Assembly: GCA_944375765.1 (NCBI GenBank)
Contig: CALWAR010000050.1
Location: 1-33,415 of the forward strand
Reading direction: 5' to 3'
Source of the DNA: an uncultured Mediterraneibacter sp.
GTDB taxonomy: Bacteria; Bacillota; Clostridia; Lachnospirales; Lachnospiraceae
DNA length: 33,415 nucleotides
Shown here: in pieces, positions 1 to 7,969 of the stretch
How the letters are laid out: every line of letters starts with the position of its first letter
Position numbering within the stretch: position 1 is the first letter of the stretch
Notes under the pieces: generated by a model
The model's input: only the letters and a program-made list of their open reading frames with translations
Databases searched by the model: none
Told to the model about the DNA's origin: nothing
Made by a program: the position numbers and the translations under genes

Positions 1-10
1 TGGAACGGGG

Positions 11-42
11 AGAAAGATGGTTGTCGTTAGCCATCTTTTTCT
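11..42 (+). terminator. Rho-independent terminator of an upstream gene
   Basis: An 8-bp stem (AAAGATGG at 13-20 with CCATCTTT at 31-38) encloses a 10-nt loop and is followed by a T-rich run. It would end a + strand transcript entering from left of the window. The gene itself is not visible. Confidence 0.6.
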
Positions 43-51
43 CTTTTAGAG

Positions 52-206
52 GATAAAACAGGGGCAGGCGTGACTCATGCGAGTCACGCCTGCCCCTGTT
101 TGGAACTATCTATTTCCCGACAGCCCCGCACCCGACATCTTCTCCAACACATCAGCTGCGGCTGTGTGTCCTCAGATGATTACATTTTTAGTTTTCCGCT
201 CAGACC
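52..206 (-). ncRNA. Putative small RNA gene of about 155 nt
   Basis: A near-perfect sigma-A promoter (213-240, - strand) fires away from the asparagine synthase stop codon into DNA with no convincing reading frame, and a 21-bp perfect hairpin with a following T run closes the unit. The expected start is near 206 and the end near 52. The RNA could fold locally: ACACA and TGTGT segments flank a CAGC-rich stretch. No known RNA family was recognised (not 6S, SRP RNA, tmRNA or RNase P). The alternative is a leader of a very short peptide, but no start codon with a well-placed ribosome site was found. Confidence 0.4.
56..101 (-). terminator. Perfect 21-bp hairpin terminator
   Basis: Positions 56-76 and 81-101 are perfect reverse complements around a 4-nt loop (ATGC). 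On the - strand the right arm runs into CTGTTTTATCC, a short T tract, so it should end the putative small RNA and any read-through from the asparagine synthase gene. On the + strand only three Ts follow. Confidence 0.6.
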
Positions 207-212
207 TCTCCT

Positions 213-240
213 ATTATAATACTTACATTTCTAATGTCAA
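213..240 (-). promoter_or_regulatory. Strong sigma-A promoter, TTGACA-N16-TATAAT
   Basis: On the - strand the -35 hexamer TTGACA (235-240) and the -10 hexamer TATAAT (213-218) are both consensus, with a 16-bp spacer. It lies just beyond the asparagine synthase stop codon and has no gene downstream on that strand before the 56-101 hairpin. Confidence 0.6.
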
Positions 241-262
241 CATGTTTTTTGTATTTTGGGTA

Positions 263-2116
263 TCAAAAGATAATCTGAATCTGATATTTATCCAGCCAGT
301 AATTGACCTGGAGCATATAAGCCAGCATCTGAGGCCCTGCCATGAGCTGCCCATACCACGGACGTCCGTAATCAGACGGGGTATCCAGAAACTGCTTCAG
401 CTTTTTCCCGTCAATCAGGCCGCGGATCGGCGCGGCAGGATCATGCATAACCTCAAGCAGTATTTCGCCAAGCCGTTTCTCGTATTCCGGATGGTACGTC
501 TTAGGATAAGGGCTTTTTCTGCGGAAGAGCACTTCGTCCGGGAGCTTTCCTTTTCCGGCATTTCTCAGCAGACCTTTCACAAGTCCATCCGGACACTTCA
601 TCTCCCAGGGTACATTCCATACATACTCTATAATACGGTGATCAGCCAGAGGCACCCTGGCTTCCAGTCCCGAGTACATACTCGTGCGATCCATCCGGTC
701 AAGAAGCGTTACCATGAACCACTTCAGATTCAGATAGGCGATTTCTCTTCGTCTTTGCTCCTGTGCAGTATCTTCGCTGCACACCGGAGTCTCCCGCACT
801 GTCCTTTCATACGCTGCTGATGCATATTCTTCCATCGGCAGTTCCCGGATCAGATCATCCTTAAGCAGCGCCTGCCGTGCCGCCATATCGTTCGACCATG
901 GAAAAGCCGCCGTCTCGAATGATTCTTTCCTGTGAAACCACGGATAACCTCCGAATATCTCATCTGCACATTCTCCTGTCAGAGTGACCTTATTATATTC
1001 CACCACTTTTGAACAAAAGTAGAGCATGGATGATTCTACATCCGCCATGCAGGGGAGATCTCTCGCGTCTACCGCCCGGAAAAGATTATCAGTCAGATCC
1101 GTATTGTTACATTCCAGATAACGGTGATTTGTTCCACAGTATTCCGCCATTTTTTCTACCCACGGCCTATCCTGGCTGGGCTGGAACGAATTTGCCTTAA
1201 AGTACTTCTGATTTTCTGCAAAATCAAAAGAAAATGTATTGAGTATCTTCCCCTGCTTCTTTAACTCTGAAGCGCAGATTGCTGTAACAAGGCTGCTGTC
1301 CACCCCGCCGGACAGGAATGTACTGATCGGAATATCTGAGAGCATCTGCTTCTTCACAGAATCCTCGACAAGCCATGCTGTCTTCTCTACTGTTTTCTCA
1401 AAGGAGTCCCCGTGTGGCCGGCTCTCCAGCTTCCAATAACAAATATCTTTCACCGAGCTCTCCCGGCAGACAAGATAATGTCCGGGGAGCACCTCCGATA
1501 TTCCCCGGAAAACTCCTTTTCCATATGTCTTCGCAGGTCCAAGGGCAAAGATCTCGCATAATCCCTCCCTGTCGACAGCCGGACGAATCCCGGGAAAAGC
1601 GAAGATTCCTTTTAGTTCGGAGGCAAATACCAGCGTATCTTCCTGCCGGGTGTAGAACAGAGGTTTCACGCCGACACGGTCCCGAAACAGATATAACGTT
1701 TCTTCCAGAGCGTCCCACAATGCAATGGCAAAAATCCCATTTAACTTCTTTACATACTCTTCGCCATGTCTTAGATATCCCTGCAGGATCACCTCTGTAT
1801 CGCTGTCAGATTCAAACGCCGCGCCTTCTTGCTCCAGCTCTTTTCGCAGCTGCGGCATATTGTAGATTTCCCCGTTAAAAGAGACAGTGCAGGTTCTGCC
1901 TGCCACGCTTCTTGTCATCGGCTGCCTGCCCCTGTTCAAATCAATGATAGAAAGCCTCACATGCGCAAGTCCGCAGTGATCGTTAAGGCAGACTCCTTCT
2001 TCATCCGGTCCACGGCGCTTCTGAGAGCGGTTCATACTTTCCAGAACTTTCCGCCACCGCTCACTTTCCTGCGTATAGCTGTGTCTGCTGCTATAAAATC
2101 CCGCAATTCCGCACAT
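263..2116 (-). CDS. asnB: Asparagine synthase (glutamine-hydrolysing)
   Basis: The 617-residue protein makes asparagine from aspartate, glutamine and ATP in the cytoplasm. It begins MCGIAGF, so Cys2 is the class II glutamine amidotransferase nucleophile once Met1 is removed; the glutaminase domain covers about residues 2-210, with RLSIIDL near 54-60 and NGEIYN near 81-86. The synthetase domain follows, with the ATP-pyrophosphatase loop SGGVDSS at 269-275. Length and layout are normal for AsnB. The start is supported by AAAGGAGAAGAAGAT before the ATG. It lies 46 bp behind spoVFB on the same strand with no terminator between, so it is probably co-transcribed with the dipicolinate synthase genes. 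Bacillus has a sporulation-specific asparagine synthase (AsnO); a similar role here is inference from context only. Confidence 0.93.
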   Translation of the reverse strand: MCGIAGFYSSRHSYTQESERWRKVLESMNRSQKRRGPDEEGVCLNDHCGLAHVRLSIIDLNRGRQPMTRSVAGRTCTVSFNGEIYNMPQLRKELEQEGAAFESDSDTEVILQGYLRHGEEYVKKLNGIFAIALWDALEETLYLFRDRVGVKPLFYTRQEDTLVFASELKGIFAFPGIRPAVDREGLCEIFALGPAKTYGKGVFRGISEVLPGHYLVCRESSVKDICYWKLESRPHGDSFEKTVEKTAWLVEDSVKKQMLSDIPISTFLSGGVDSSLVTAICASELKKQGKILNTFSFDFAENQKYFKANSFQPSQDRPWVEKMAEYCGTNHRYLECNNTDLTDNLFRAVDARDLPCMADVESSMLYFCSKVVEYNKVTLTGECADEIFGGYPWFHRKESFETAAFPWSNDMAARQALLKDDLIRELPMEEYASAAYERTVRETPVCSEDTAQEQRRREIAYLNLKWFMVTLLDRMDRTSMYSGLEARVPLADHRIIEYVWNVPWEMKCPDGLVKGLLRNAGKGKLPDEVLFRRKSPYPKTYHPEYEKRLGEILLEVMHDPAAPIRGLIDGKKLKQFLDTPSDYGRPWYGQLMAGPQMLAYMLQVNYWLDKYQIQIIF

Positions 2117-2162
2117 ATCTTCTTCTCCTTTTTTAAATAATTTCCCACAGGCGGTTTACAGT

Positions 2163-2741
2163 TCACCGGATTACAGGCTGATACTGCCGCTCCTCCAGCG
2201 CTGCCTCCGCAGCCGGAATCAGCGTCTCTGTTCTGGCAGTCATAGAATTCGGTTTTTTCTCCGAATCATCCTGTCCAAAGGGGACAAAAAAGACATGCTT
2301 TACATTAAGCAGGATCCCGATATTTTTCATATTCATCCCAAGGGCGTCGTTTGTAGATATGGAGATCAGCAGCGGTTTTTCATTCCGCAGATGCGCCTTT
2401 GCCGCCATAAGGACCGGTGAATCTGTGATGCCGTTAGCCAGCTTCGCCGCAGTATTCCCGGTACACGGCAGGATAATCAGCAGATCCAGCAGACTCTTTG
2501 GTCCGATGGGCTCTGCCTGGCTGATCGTAAGCAATGGACGGGCCCCGGTGATTTTTTCTGCTTCTTTCATGAAATCTTCCGGGCTGCCGAATCGGCTGTC
2601 TGTTGTCTGCGACGCATCAGAAAAGATCGTCACGATCTCCGCTCCCTCTTCTTTTAGTTTCCTGAGCTGTACAAATGCCTTTTCATAAGTGCAGAACGAT
2701 CCTGTAAGCGCTACGCCAATCTTTTTTCCTTTCAGCTTCAT
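2163..2741 (-). CDS. spoVFB: Dipicolinate synthase subunit B
   Basis: This flavoprotein-fold subunit works with SpoVFA in the mother cell to oxidise dihydrodipicolinate to dipicolinic acid, the calcium chelate of the spore core. Recognisable family segments are MKLKGKKIGVALTGSFCTYE at the N terminus, a LPCTGNTAAKLANGITDSPV segment, ISTNDALGMN and the FFVPFGQDD-KPNSM region near the end. The frame is open upstream to a TTG at 2750, but that codon sits only 3 nt behind AGAAGGAG; the ATG at 2741 has a 12-nt gap and starts the family-typical MKLKGKKIG, so 192 residues is preferred. It follows spoVFA with a short gap. Confidence 0.93.
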   Translation of the reverse strand: MKLKGKKIGVALTGSFCTYEKAFVQLRKLKEEGAEIVTIFSDASQTTDSRFGSPEDFMKEAEKITGARPLLTISQAEPIGPKSLLDLLIILPCTGNTAAKLANGITDSPVLMAAKAHLRNEKPLLISISTNDALGMNMKNIGILLNVKHVFFVPFGQDDSEKKPNSMTARTETLIPAAEAALEERQYQPVIR

Positions 2742-2774
2742 AAATGCCAACTACTCCTTCTATCCGGGACAGAT

Positions 2775-3644
2775 TCAGCGCAGTCCAATCCTGCTCTCTA
2801 TAAAATCAGCAAGAATCTCAGCGGAAGAAGCAGGCGCATATCTGTCGGGGAGACCGGGCAGCAGAACAGCATTGACCGACAGAGCCTCTGCAACTCTGTA
2901 ATCCACACCGCCCGGAGCCGACGCAATATCAAGGATCCATGTATTCTTCCCCACATGCCGGAGCCTCTCTTCTGACAGGATCCTCTCAGGCGCTGTATTA
3001 AAAATAAAATCAACATTTCCCGCCACATTCGCCAGCTCAGCTTCGGACACAATGCCGTCCGCCAGTACAAATGCATCCGCAGCCCTTGTCTTGTCTTTTT
3101 CAGAAACAAGCACCTTGCAAAAGAAAGACTTCAAAAGCCGTGTCAGTACTCTTCCGCACCTGCCGTAACCAAGAACCAGGCACCTGCTCCCCGTCAGGTT
3201 GACAGAGCTTCTTGCGATTGCTTCAGCAACCACCCCTTCAGCAGTCGCAACGGCGTTCCTTGCCGCCACAAACTCATCTTTCATCATGTCATATACTCTG
3301 ATTTTCTTTCCCTCTGCATATCTTCTTACCTCATCCGGGATATTCCCGGCAAAAAAGACCGAATTCTCCGGCAGCTCTTCAAAGAGCATTTCTACATTCA
3401 TGTCCGGAATCTCACACGTCCCCACGATCTTCCCTGACCTGATAAAAGGCACAGGACCTACGGCGGCATCCGCCTCTTTTAAAGCTTCTTTCAATGATGC
3501 CGCTTCTTGTATCCTTTCATCACGCACTCTTTCACAGAGTCCATATATAACGGCCTTATATCCTTTCTTCGCAAGGATACGTGCCAGATACACCTGTCTT
3601 TTGTCACCGCCGATCAAAGCGATTTTATAAGAATCTGCTCTCAA
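2775..3644 (-). CDS. spoVFA: Dipicolinate synthase subunit A
   Basis: The 289-residue partner of SpoVFB. The N terminus (YKIALIGGDKRQVYLARILA) is typical of the family and a dinucleotide-binding loop follows in the middle (CLVLGYGRCGR, about residues 154-164). The start is a TTG at 3644 preceded by AAAGGAAAAAGACAGA; no in-frame ATG lies nearby, so a weak start codon is the best reading. A 16-A run on the coding strand lies immediately before the ribosome site. The gene heads a probable operon with spoVFB and asnB, and a sigma-K-like promoter can be drawn upstream. In Bacillus this operon is made late in the mother cell. Confidence 0.93.
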   Translation of the reverse strand: MRADSYKIALIGGDKRQVYLARILAKKGYKAVIYGLCERVRDERIQEAASLKEALKEADAAVGPVPFIRSGKIVGTCEIPDMNVEMLFEELPENSVFFAGNIPDEVRRYAEGKKIRVYDMMKDEFVAARNAVATAEGVVAEAIARSSVNLTGSRCLVLGYGRCGRVLTRLLKSFFCKVLVSEKDKTRAADAFVLADGIVSEAELANVAGNVDFIFNTAPERILSEERLRHVGKNTWILDIASAPGGVDYRVAEALSVNAVLLPGLPDRYAPASSAEILADFIESRIGLR

Positions 3645-3657
3645 TCTGTCTTTTTCC

Positions 3658-3673
3658 TTTTTTTTTTTTTTTT
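3658..3673. repeat. Homopolymer T16 (A16 on the - strand)
   Basis: Sixteen consecutive T on the + strand, read as A16 in the leader of spoVFA directly before its AAGGA ribosome site. Such a tract can slip during replication or transcription, and it is also a common place for assembly error. Confidence 0.9.
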
Positions 3674-3694
3674 ATGCATAAAAAAATATCAGGT
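3673..3694 (-). promoter_or_regulatory. Candidate sigma-K promoter of spoVFA
   Basis: On the - strand AC (3693-3694), 16 bp, then CATA (3673-3676) matches the core spacing of sigma-K promoters (AC-N16-CATAnnnTA), although the terminal TA of the -10 element is AA here. Known sigma-K control of spoVF in Bacillus makes this the most likely promoter; the match is short and could be chance. Confidence 0.35.
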
Positions 3695-3712
3695 GAAACC
3701 ATGCATGATATC
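3679..3712 (-). terminator. Weak terminator behind the LysR gene
   Basis: On the - strand GATATCA pairs with TGATATT (one G-T pair) around a 14-nt loop, followed by a run of seven T. It sits just after the stop codon of the LysR gene and overlaps the candidate spoVFA promoter. Confidence 0.4.
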
Positions 3713-3725
3713 CATGTATCTAATG

Positions 3726-4610
3726 TTAATCCATCTGCAATGCTTTTCTGGCGTATTGTATAAATTTCTCCGTCGCGATCCCGAACGGCTGCTGCCGCTT
3801 CCACGCAAAAGCGCATGTTTCCGCCAGTTCCGGCTTTAACGGCCGGTATGTAAGTTTAGTCTGATCCCAGAAATCAACAGAACCGCATGTATTGATCGAA
3901 TATGCAAGCTGTTGATTCGACATGACCGCGCTGCCGGACGGAAGATTACTCGTAAAGAGCACCTGTATCTTGTCATAGTACTCCCCGAACCAGTTGGCGA
4001 TCTCACTTTTTATATTCGCTCTTCTCGGCATGATAAGCGGCACGCCGACCAGATCTTCCGGCGTAATGTACTCTTTTGCCGCAAGAGGCGCGTCCGGATG
4101 CATAGTGACCACGCATCGCTCAAGCCCCGCCAGCCGGATGAAATCATATTTCTCCAGGTCCACAGGCTCCAGCAGGAGTCCGATATCGATCAGCCCCCGG
4201 TCCATCAGCTCCGTCACCACATCTGCCGTCGCCGTATACAAATCAAAGGTTACAAGAGGATATTTCTCATGGAATGAACGGATCAGCTCCGGCAGCCTCT
4301 GCACGGCTCTCAGGTCTCCGCATCCGATAGAGACAATTCCCTCCACCTGTTCCTCCTGCTCGGTCAGTTCCCTCTCTGTCTTATCGACCAGCTCCAGTAT
4401 CTCCTCCGCCCTGCGCCGGAGCAGAAGCCCCTCATTTGTAAGCTTTATCTTCCGCGTTCCACGGATAAACAGCTTCACGCCCGTCTGCTCCTCCAGCTGT
4501 GAGAGCTGGCGGCTCAGGGTAGGCTGCGTGATATGGAGCATTGCCGCCGCCCGCGTGATGCTCTCCTCCCTTGCCACAGCCAGAAAATATCTCAGTACTC
4601 TTATCTCCAT
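3726..4610 (-). CDS. LysR-family transcriptional regulator
   Basis: A 294-residue regulator with the standard layout: winged helix-turn-helix in residues 1-60 (FLAVAREESITRAAAMLHITQPTLSRQLSQLEEQTG), a linker helix, and a periplasmic-binding-protein-like effector domain from about 90 to the end. The length is normal. The start follows AAGGAGGT. It lies behind a terminator, downstream of the broken alcohol dehydrogenase and the MATE gene on the same strand, so its target is not obvious; LysR proteins often control an adjacent divergent gene, and there is none here. The ligand is unknown. Confidence 0.9.
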   Translation of the reverse strand: MEIRVLRYFLAVAREESITRAAAMLHITQPTLSRQLSQLEEQTGVKLFIRGTRKIKLTNEGLLLRRRAEEILELVDKTERELTEQEEQVEGIVSIGCGDLRAVQRLPELIRSFHEKYPLVTFDLYTATADVVTELMDRGLIDIGLLLEPVDLEKYDFIRLAGLERCVVTMHPDAPLAAKEYITPEDLVGVPLIMPRRANIKSEIANWFGEYYDKIQVLFTSNLPSGSAVMSNQQLAYSINTCGSVDFWDQTKLTYRPLKPELAETCAFAWKRQQPFGIATEKFIQYARKALQMD

Positions 4611-4726
4611 CGTTCGACCTCCTTGTTACCGCCGGACAGATTGCCGCTTCTGAATTATAAAACTGCTTTTCACAACACTTATATTTTACTACAGATACCG
4701 CGGCAGGCAAGCCAAAAATCCGGACG

Positions 4727-4764
4727 AAAAAAGGAGCCTTTCTTCTTCGGAAGAAATGACTCCT
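4727..4764 (-). terminator. Terminator behind the alcohol dehydrogenase remnant
   Basis: On the - strand AGGAG-TCA-TTTCTTC, loop CGAA, GAAGAAA-GG-CTCCT and then six T. The two stem blocks (5 and 7 bp) are at 4732-4736 with 4760-4764 and 4739-4745 with 4750-4756. Confidence 0.75.
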
Positions 4765-4823
4765 GTCTGATTAAACGTCGCGTCAGCAAAATATGATTCC
4801 GTATATTATATTTCCAATTTTTA

Positions 4824-5941
4824 TCAGCGGTAGGACTTCTCATAGATCGCCGCGCACTCTTCATCCGTCATCTGGACCGGATCTGCCATGAACAGGCCGC
4901 CCATGGTAGCGCGCGCGTTCTTCGCCAGCGTCATACACTCCTCTTTCTGAATTCCGTAGTCGGACATCTTCAGATCCGCCACGCCGCATGCCTCCTGCAG
5001 CTCCACAAGGGCTGTCACAAAGTCCATGGGATCTTTTGCGTCGGTCTTGCCCAGAGCCTGCGCCATACGGATAAAGCGCTCGTCGCAGCAGTGTTTGTTT
5101 ATAAAGTGTGTGTAGTACTCTTTCGAGATCATGATCAGTCCCGCGCCGTGGGGCAGTTCCTGATGATATGCGCTCATGGCGTGTTCCATCGCATGTTCGC
5201 TTGTGCAGGCTCCCACTACCATAGAGTAGCCTGACATTGTGTTTGCGAATGCAACATGCTCACGGGCTTCCATATCGCTGCCGTCTTTTACTGCACGGGC
5301 AAGATATTTTCCGATATTCTCGATCGCCGCAAGCTGGACCATATCGCCCATCAGGCTGGTCATTCCTGAAATATATCCCTCTGTGGAATGGAACAGCGCG
5401 TCAAATCCCTGATATGCCGTAAACTTCGGCGGAACTGTTGCCATCAGCTCCGGATCCACCACTGCGAGCACCGGGAAAAGACTGTCCATACCGCCGCAGC
5501 CGATCTTCTCATTTGTCTCCGGATTCGTCACTACGCCCCACTGGTCAACCTCAGAACCCGTTCCGGCTGTCGTCGTGATCGCGATGAGCGGAAGCGTCGG
5601 ATTTACAAGGGGCTGCATCTTACCGGTAGCTCCCGCCACATAGTCCCATAGATCTCCCGGCTGGAGGGCATACATCGCCATGATCTTCTGTCACGGGCAA
5701 ACCTTCCGCCCTCTTCCACTGCGGATTTCAGCGGATTTGCTCCGACCTTGTCAAACAGTACCGTCTCCACTCCCGCCTGATGCAGTTCGTTCATGGTACG
5801 GTTCAGCGAACCGTTCTCCCTTGTTGATTTCCCGTTTGAAATGACTACCATTGCTTTCTTTCCCGGCATCGCCTGCTCGTGAAGATGATTAAGCTGTCCT
5901 GCGCCGAAAAGTACTCTTGTAGGATTAAAAAAGTTATACAT
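4824..5941 (-). pseudogene. Iron-containing alcohol dehydrogenase, internal deletion and frameshift
   Basis: Two overlapping frames together read as one group III (Fe-dependent) alcohol dehydrogenase. The first 84 residues start MYNFFNPTRVLFGAG behind CAGGAGG and end at FARD (5690). The second frame resumes at KIMAMYALQPGDLWDY (5687 downwards) and keeps TTAGTGSE, DALFHSTEGYIS and the C-terminal His motifs (EHAMEHAM, LPHGAG) that supply metal ligands. Between them family members carry about 17-18 residues including GGGS-x-x-D, which binds the NAD(P) pyrophosphate; that stretch is absent and the phase shifts by two extra bases. The pieces add up to 371 residues against the usual 385-390, so a deletion of roughly 52 bp fits. 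The C-terminal frame has no ribosome site of its own. Probably non-functional. Confidence 0.85.
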
Positions 5942-5996
5942 TGCCGTCTGCCTCCTGTAATAAATTTTTATCTGTATAATAAAACCATGCCTTCTT

Positions 5997-7439
5997 TTAT
6001 CCGATCACCCGGAACTCTTTCCATTTTCCTCTGCGGAAACGGATCCAGAAAAATGCCGCCCGGATCATCCAGTCCAGGCACATGGCAAATGCGACGCCGA
6101 TCACGCCCAGATCCAGGCAGATGCCGAACAGGACCGAAAATACGACTCTGCACCCGATCGTAGAAAACAGGCTGACATACATCGTATATTTCACATCACC
6201 CGCCGCCCGCAGACCGTTCGCAAGCGCGCCCGAGAGCGGATAGAGCAGAGCATTAAATATATTGTGTATAACGACCAGGATCACGACCAGATGCGCCGCC
6301 TCACCGGAAATCGCATAACCCCTAAGTACCAGCGGAGTCGCCAGCAGGATCAGTCCGTTCCACAGGATAGAGGCAAGGAATGTGATCCGCAGAAGCCTGC
6401 GCATATAATACTCTGCCGCTTCCGTATCGCCTGCTCCCATGCACTGTCCGATCACCGTAACTGAGGCAAGTCCCAGGGCGTTTCCCATCAGAGCCGCCAC
6501 AGACCAGAAGCTCTGGGACACCCCGTTGGCCGCGATCTGTACCGTTCCGAAAAGAGCTGTGATACTGCTTAAGCCCACTTTCGTAAGCTGGAACAGTCCG
6601 TTTTCGATCCCGTTTGGCACTGCGATCCCCAGGATCCGTCTTACCATGCCGCTTTCCCATCGGAAAATATTTCTCCACTCAAACCGCACACAGACCTGAT
6701 CCAGAGAAGCATCCTGTTCCCGCTGCCCGCGCTTGTGAGCTCTGTAATCTTTCTTACGGAAGCAGAGCGCCAGAATAACTGCTGCGGAAAATGTCCTGGC
6801 GATCAGCGACGGATAGGCGACTCCCGCCACACCGGCATGGAGCCCAAACACACCGATCGCATTCCCGGCAATGTTGATCCCGTTCGCCGCAAGGGAAATA
6901 TTCATGGTCACACCGGTCTTTCCCATACTCCGGTATATGGCGGCGCCGGCATTGTAGACTGCGATCGCGGGATAAGAGTAAGCAGATATCCTGAGATAAG
7001 TCACACAAGCTTCCATCACATCCTGATCCACCTCTCCGAACAGGAGCCTTAAAAGCTGCCGGTTCAGTACAAGGGAGAAGATCATCACAGCTACGGAAAA
7101 GACTGCGGCGATCATCACAAGCTGTCCTGCGGACAGATTGCCGTTCTTCTCATCCCGTCTTCCGATGTACTGGCTCACCACCACGGCGCCTCCTGCCGCC
7201 AGCGCAGAGAACAGGTAGATAAATACCGTATTGAACATATTGACGAGGGAAACGCCTGACACAGCCGCCTCTCCTGCGTAACTCACCATAAACGTATCGG
7301 ACACGCCAACCAGCACTTCCAGAAGCTGCTCCAGAAAAAGCGGCAGGATCAGAAGCTTCAGGTCATGGTCTGAAAAAATTTTTCTCGCATCCGGTATGGA
7401 CATCGCCGGCTCTGTGAGCCGGTATATCAGCTGTTTCAT
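5997..7439 (-). CDS. MATE-family efflux transporter
   Basis: A 480-residue integral membrane protein of the multidrug and toxic compound extrusion family, which exchanges Na+ or H+ for organic cations or other small molecules. About twelve hydrophobic segments are visible in two halves, split near residue 235 by a charged loop (FRKKDYRAHKRGQREQD). Family features include PLFLEQLLEVLVGVSDTFMV in helix 1 and the related PNGIENGLFQLTKVGLSS in the second half. The length is typical. The ribosome site before the ATG is weak (GGCGGTG). The gene lies 55 bp upstream of the dehydrogenase remnant and is divergent from a LysR remnant, a common regulator-transporter pairing. The substrate cannot be told from sequence. 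Confidence 0.9.
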   Translation of the reverse strand: MKQLIYRLTEPAMSIPDARKIFSDHDLKLLILPLFLEQLLEVLVGVSDTFMVSYAGEAAVSGVSLVNMFNTVFIYLFSALAAGGAVVVSQYIGRRDEKNGNLSAGQLVMIAAVFSVAVMIFSLVLNRQLLRLLFGEVDQDVMEACVTYLRISAYSYPAIAVYNAGAAIYRSMGKTGVTMNISLAANGINIAGNAIGVFGLHAGVAGVAYPSLIARTFSAAVILALCFRKKDYRAHKRGQREQDASLDQVCVRFEWRNIFRWESGMVRRILGIAVPNGIENGLFQLTKVGLSSITALFGTVQIAANGVSQSFWSVAALMGNALGLASVTVIGQCMGAGDTEAAEYYMRRLLRITFLASILWNGLILLATPLVLRGYAISGEAAHLVVILVVIHNIFNALLYPLSGALANGLRAAGDVKYTMYVSLFSTIGCRVVFSVLFGICLDLGVIGVAFAMCLDWMIRAAFFWIRFRRGKWKEFRVIG

Positions 7440-7520
7440 CGGAATTCACCGCCAGACACTGTTTCTTACCGTTCAAGTATAATTCTTTGATTTCAAAATA
7501 TCCAATACTTAGTTTTCATA

Positions 7521-7850
7521 TTGTTTTATGCCCTGGAAGCATGCCTCTACGTCCCCGTCACCGGCATGATGCAGGAGCATCAGATCGATATATCAAGATG
7601 GTGCGGAGAAAAGACCGACGCCCTGAACCTCACCGGCACACTGAACCTGGCCTGCAACGATTCCGTATTTGTCAGAGAGGGACTGGGATATATGCTGACG
7701 TTTGATAAGCTCGTAAATACAGGACCTAAAAGCGGGCTGTGCTTCCGCCCGCTGGAGCCTGTAAGAGTCGTCCGCGGTAAAAATATTGTAATGATCCGGG
7801 ATATTTTAGGAGATTTTCACAGATATTATTTCTCTGCCGGTTGCAATTGG
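7521..7850 (+). pseudogene. Remnant of a LysR-family regulator (C-terminal part)
   Basis: Only the end of the effector-binding domain survives. The frame from 7521 reads EHQIDISRWCGEKTDALNL, NLACNDSVFVREGLGYMLTF and then DKLVNT with GLCFRPLEP, a pattern characteristic of Firmicute LysR C termini. After about 7770 the homologous text moves to another frame: a stop codon stands where family members have Trp, followed by KKYCNDPGYFRRFSQILF, which resembles the usual VWKKYQ-type ending. There is no DNA-binding domain upstream and no ribosome site. Divergence from the MATE gene suggests that it once regulated that transporter. Confidence 0.7.
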
Positions 7851-7869
7851 CTGGTTTATTGGCTATAAT
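7841..7869 (+). promoter_or_regulatory. Sigma-A promoter of the response regulator, TTGCAA-N17-TATAAT
   Basis: TTGCAA (7841-7846), a 17-bp spacer and a consensus TATAAT (7864-7869). It would give a leader of about 95 nt before the response regulator start. It lies at the 3' edge of the LysR remnant. Confidence 0.6.
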
Positions 7870-7904
7870 AACTATCAGAGGATAACAATCCTGTACAACG
7901 AAAA

Positions 7905-7936
7905 TATGGAAGTATCAGACGACCGGCACTTCCATA
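7905..7936 (+). repeat. 9-bp inverted repeat in the response-regulator leader
   Basis: TATGGAAGT (7905-7913) and ACTTCCATA (7928-7936) are perfect reverse complements with a 14-nt loop. No T run follows, so it is not a simple terminator. It lies in the predicted leader, about 20 nt before the ribosome site. Confidence 0.6.
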
Positions 7937-7969
7937 GGAAACTTAATTATCTGCTGGGAGGTTTGATAT

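Noticed and set aside
103-175. Short - strand frame ending AADVLEKMSGAGLSGNR
   Set aside because: It reads only about 20 codons after a stop, with no suitable start or ribosome site, and shows no clear homology; it is more likely part of the putative small RNA.
4824-5681. The C-terminal alcohol dehydrogenase frame as a separate functional gene
   Set aside because: There is no ribosome site before its first ATG and it lacks the nucleotide-binding half of the enzyme.
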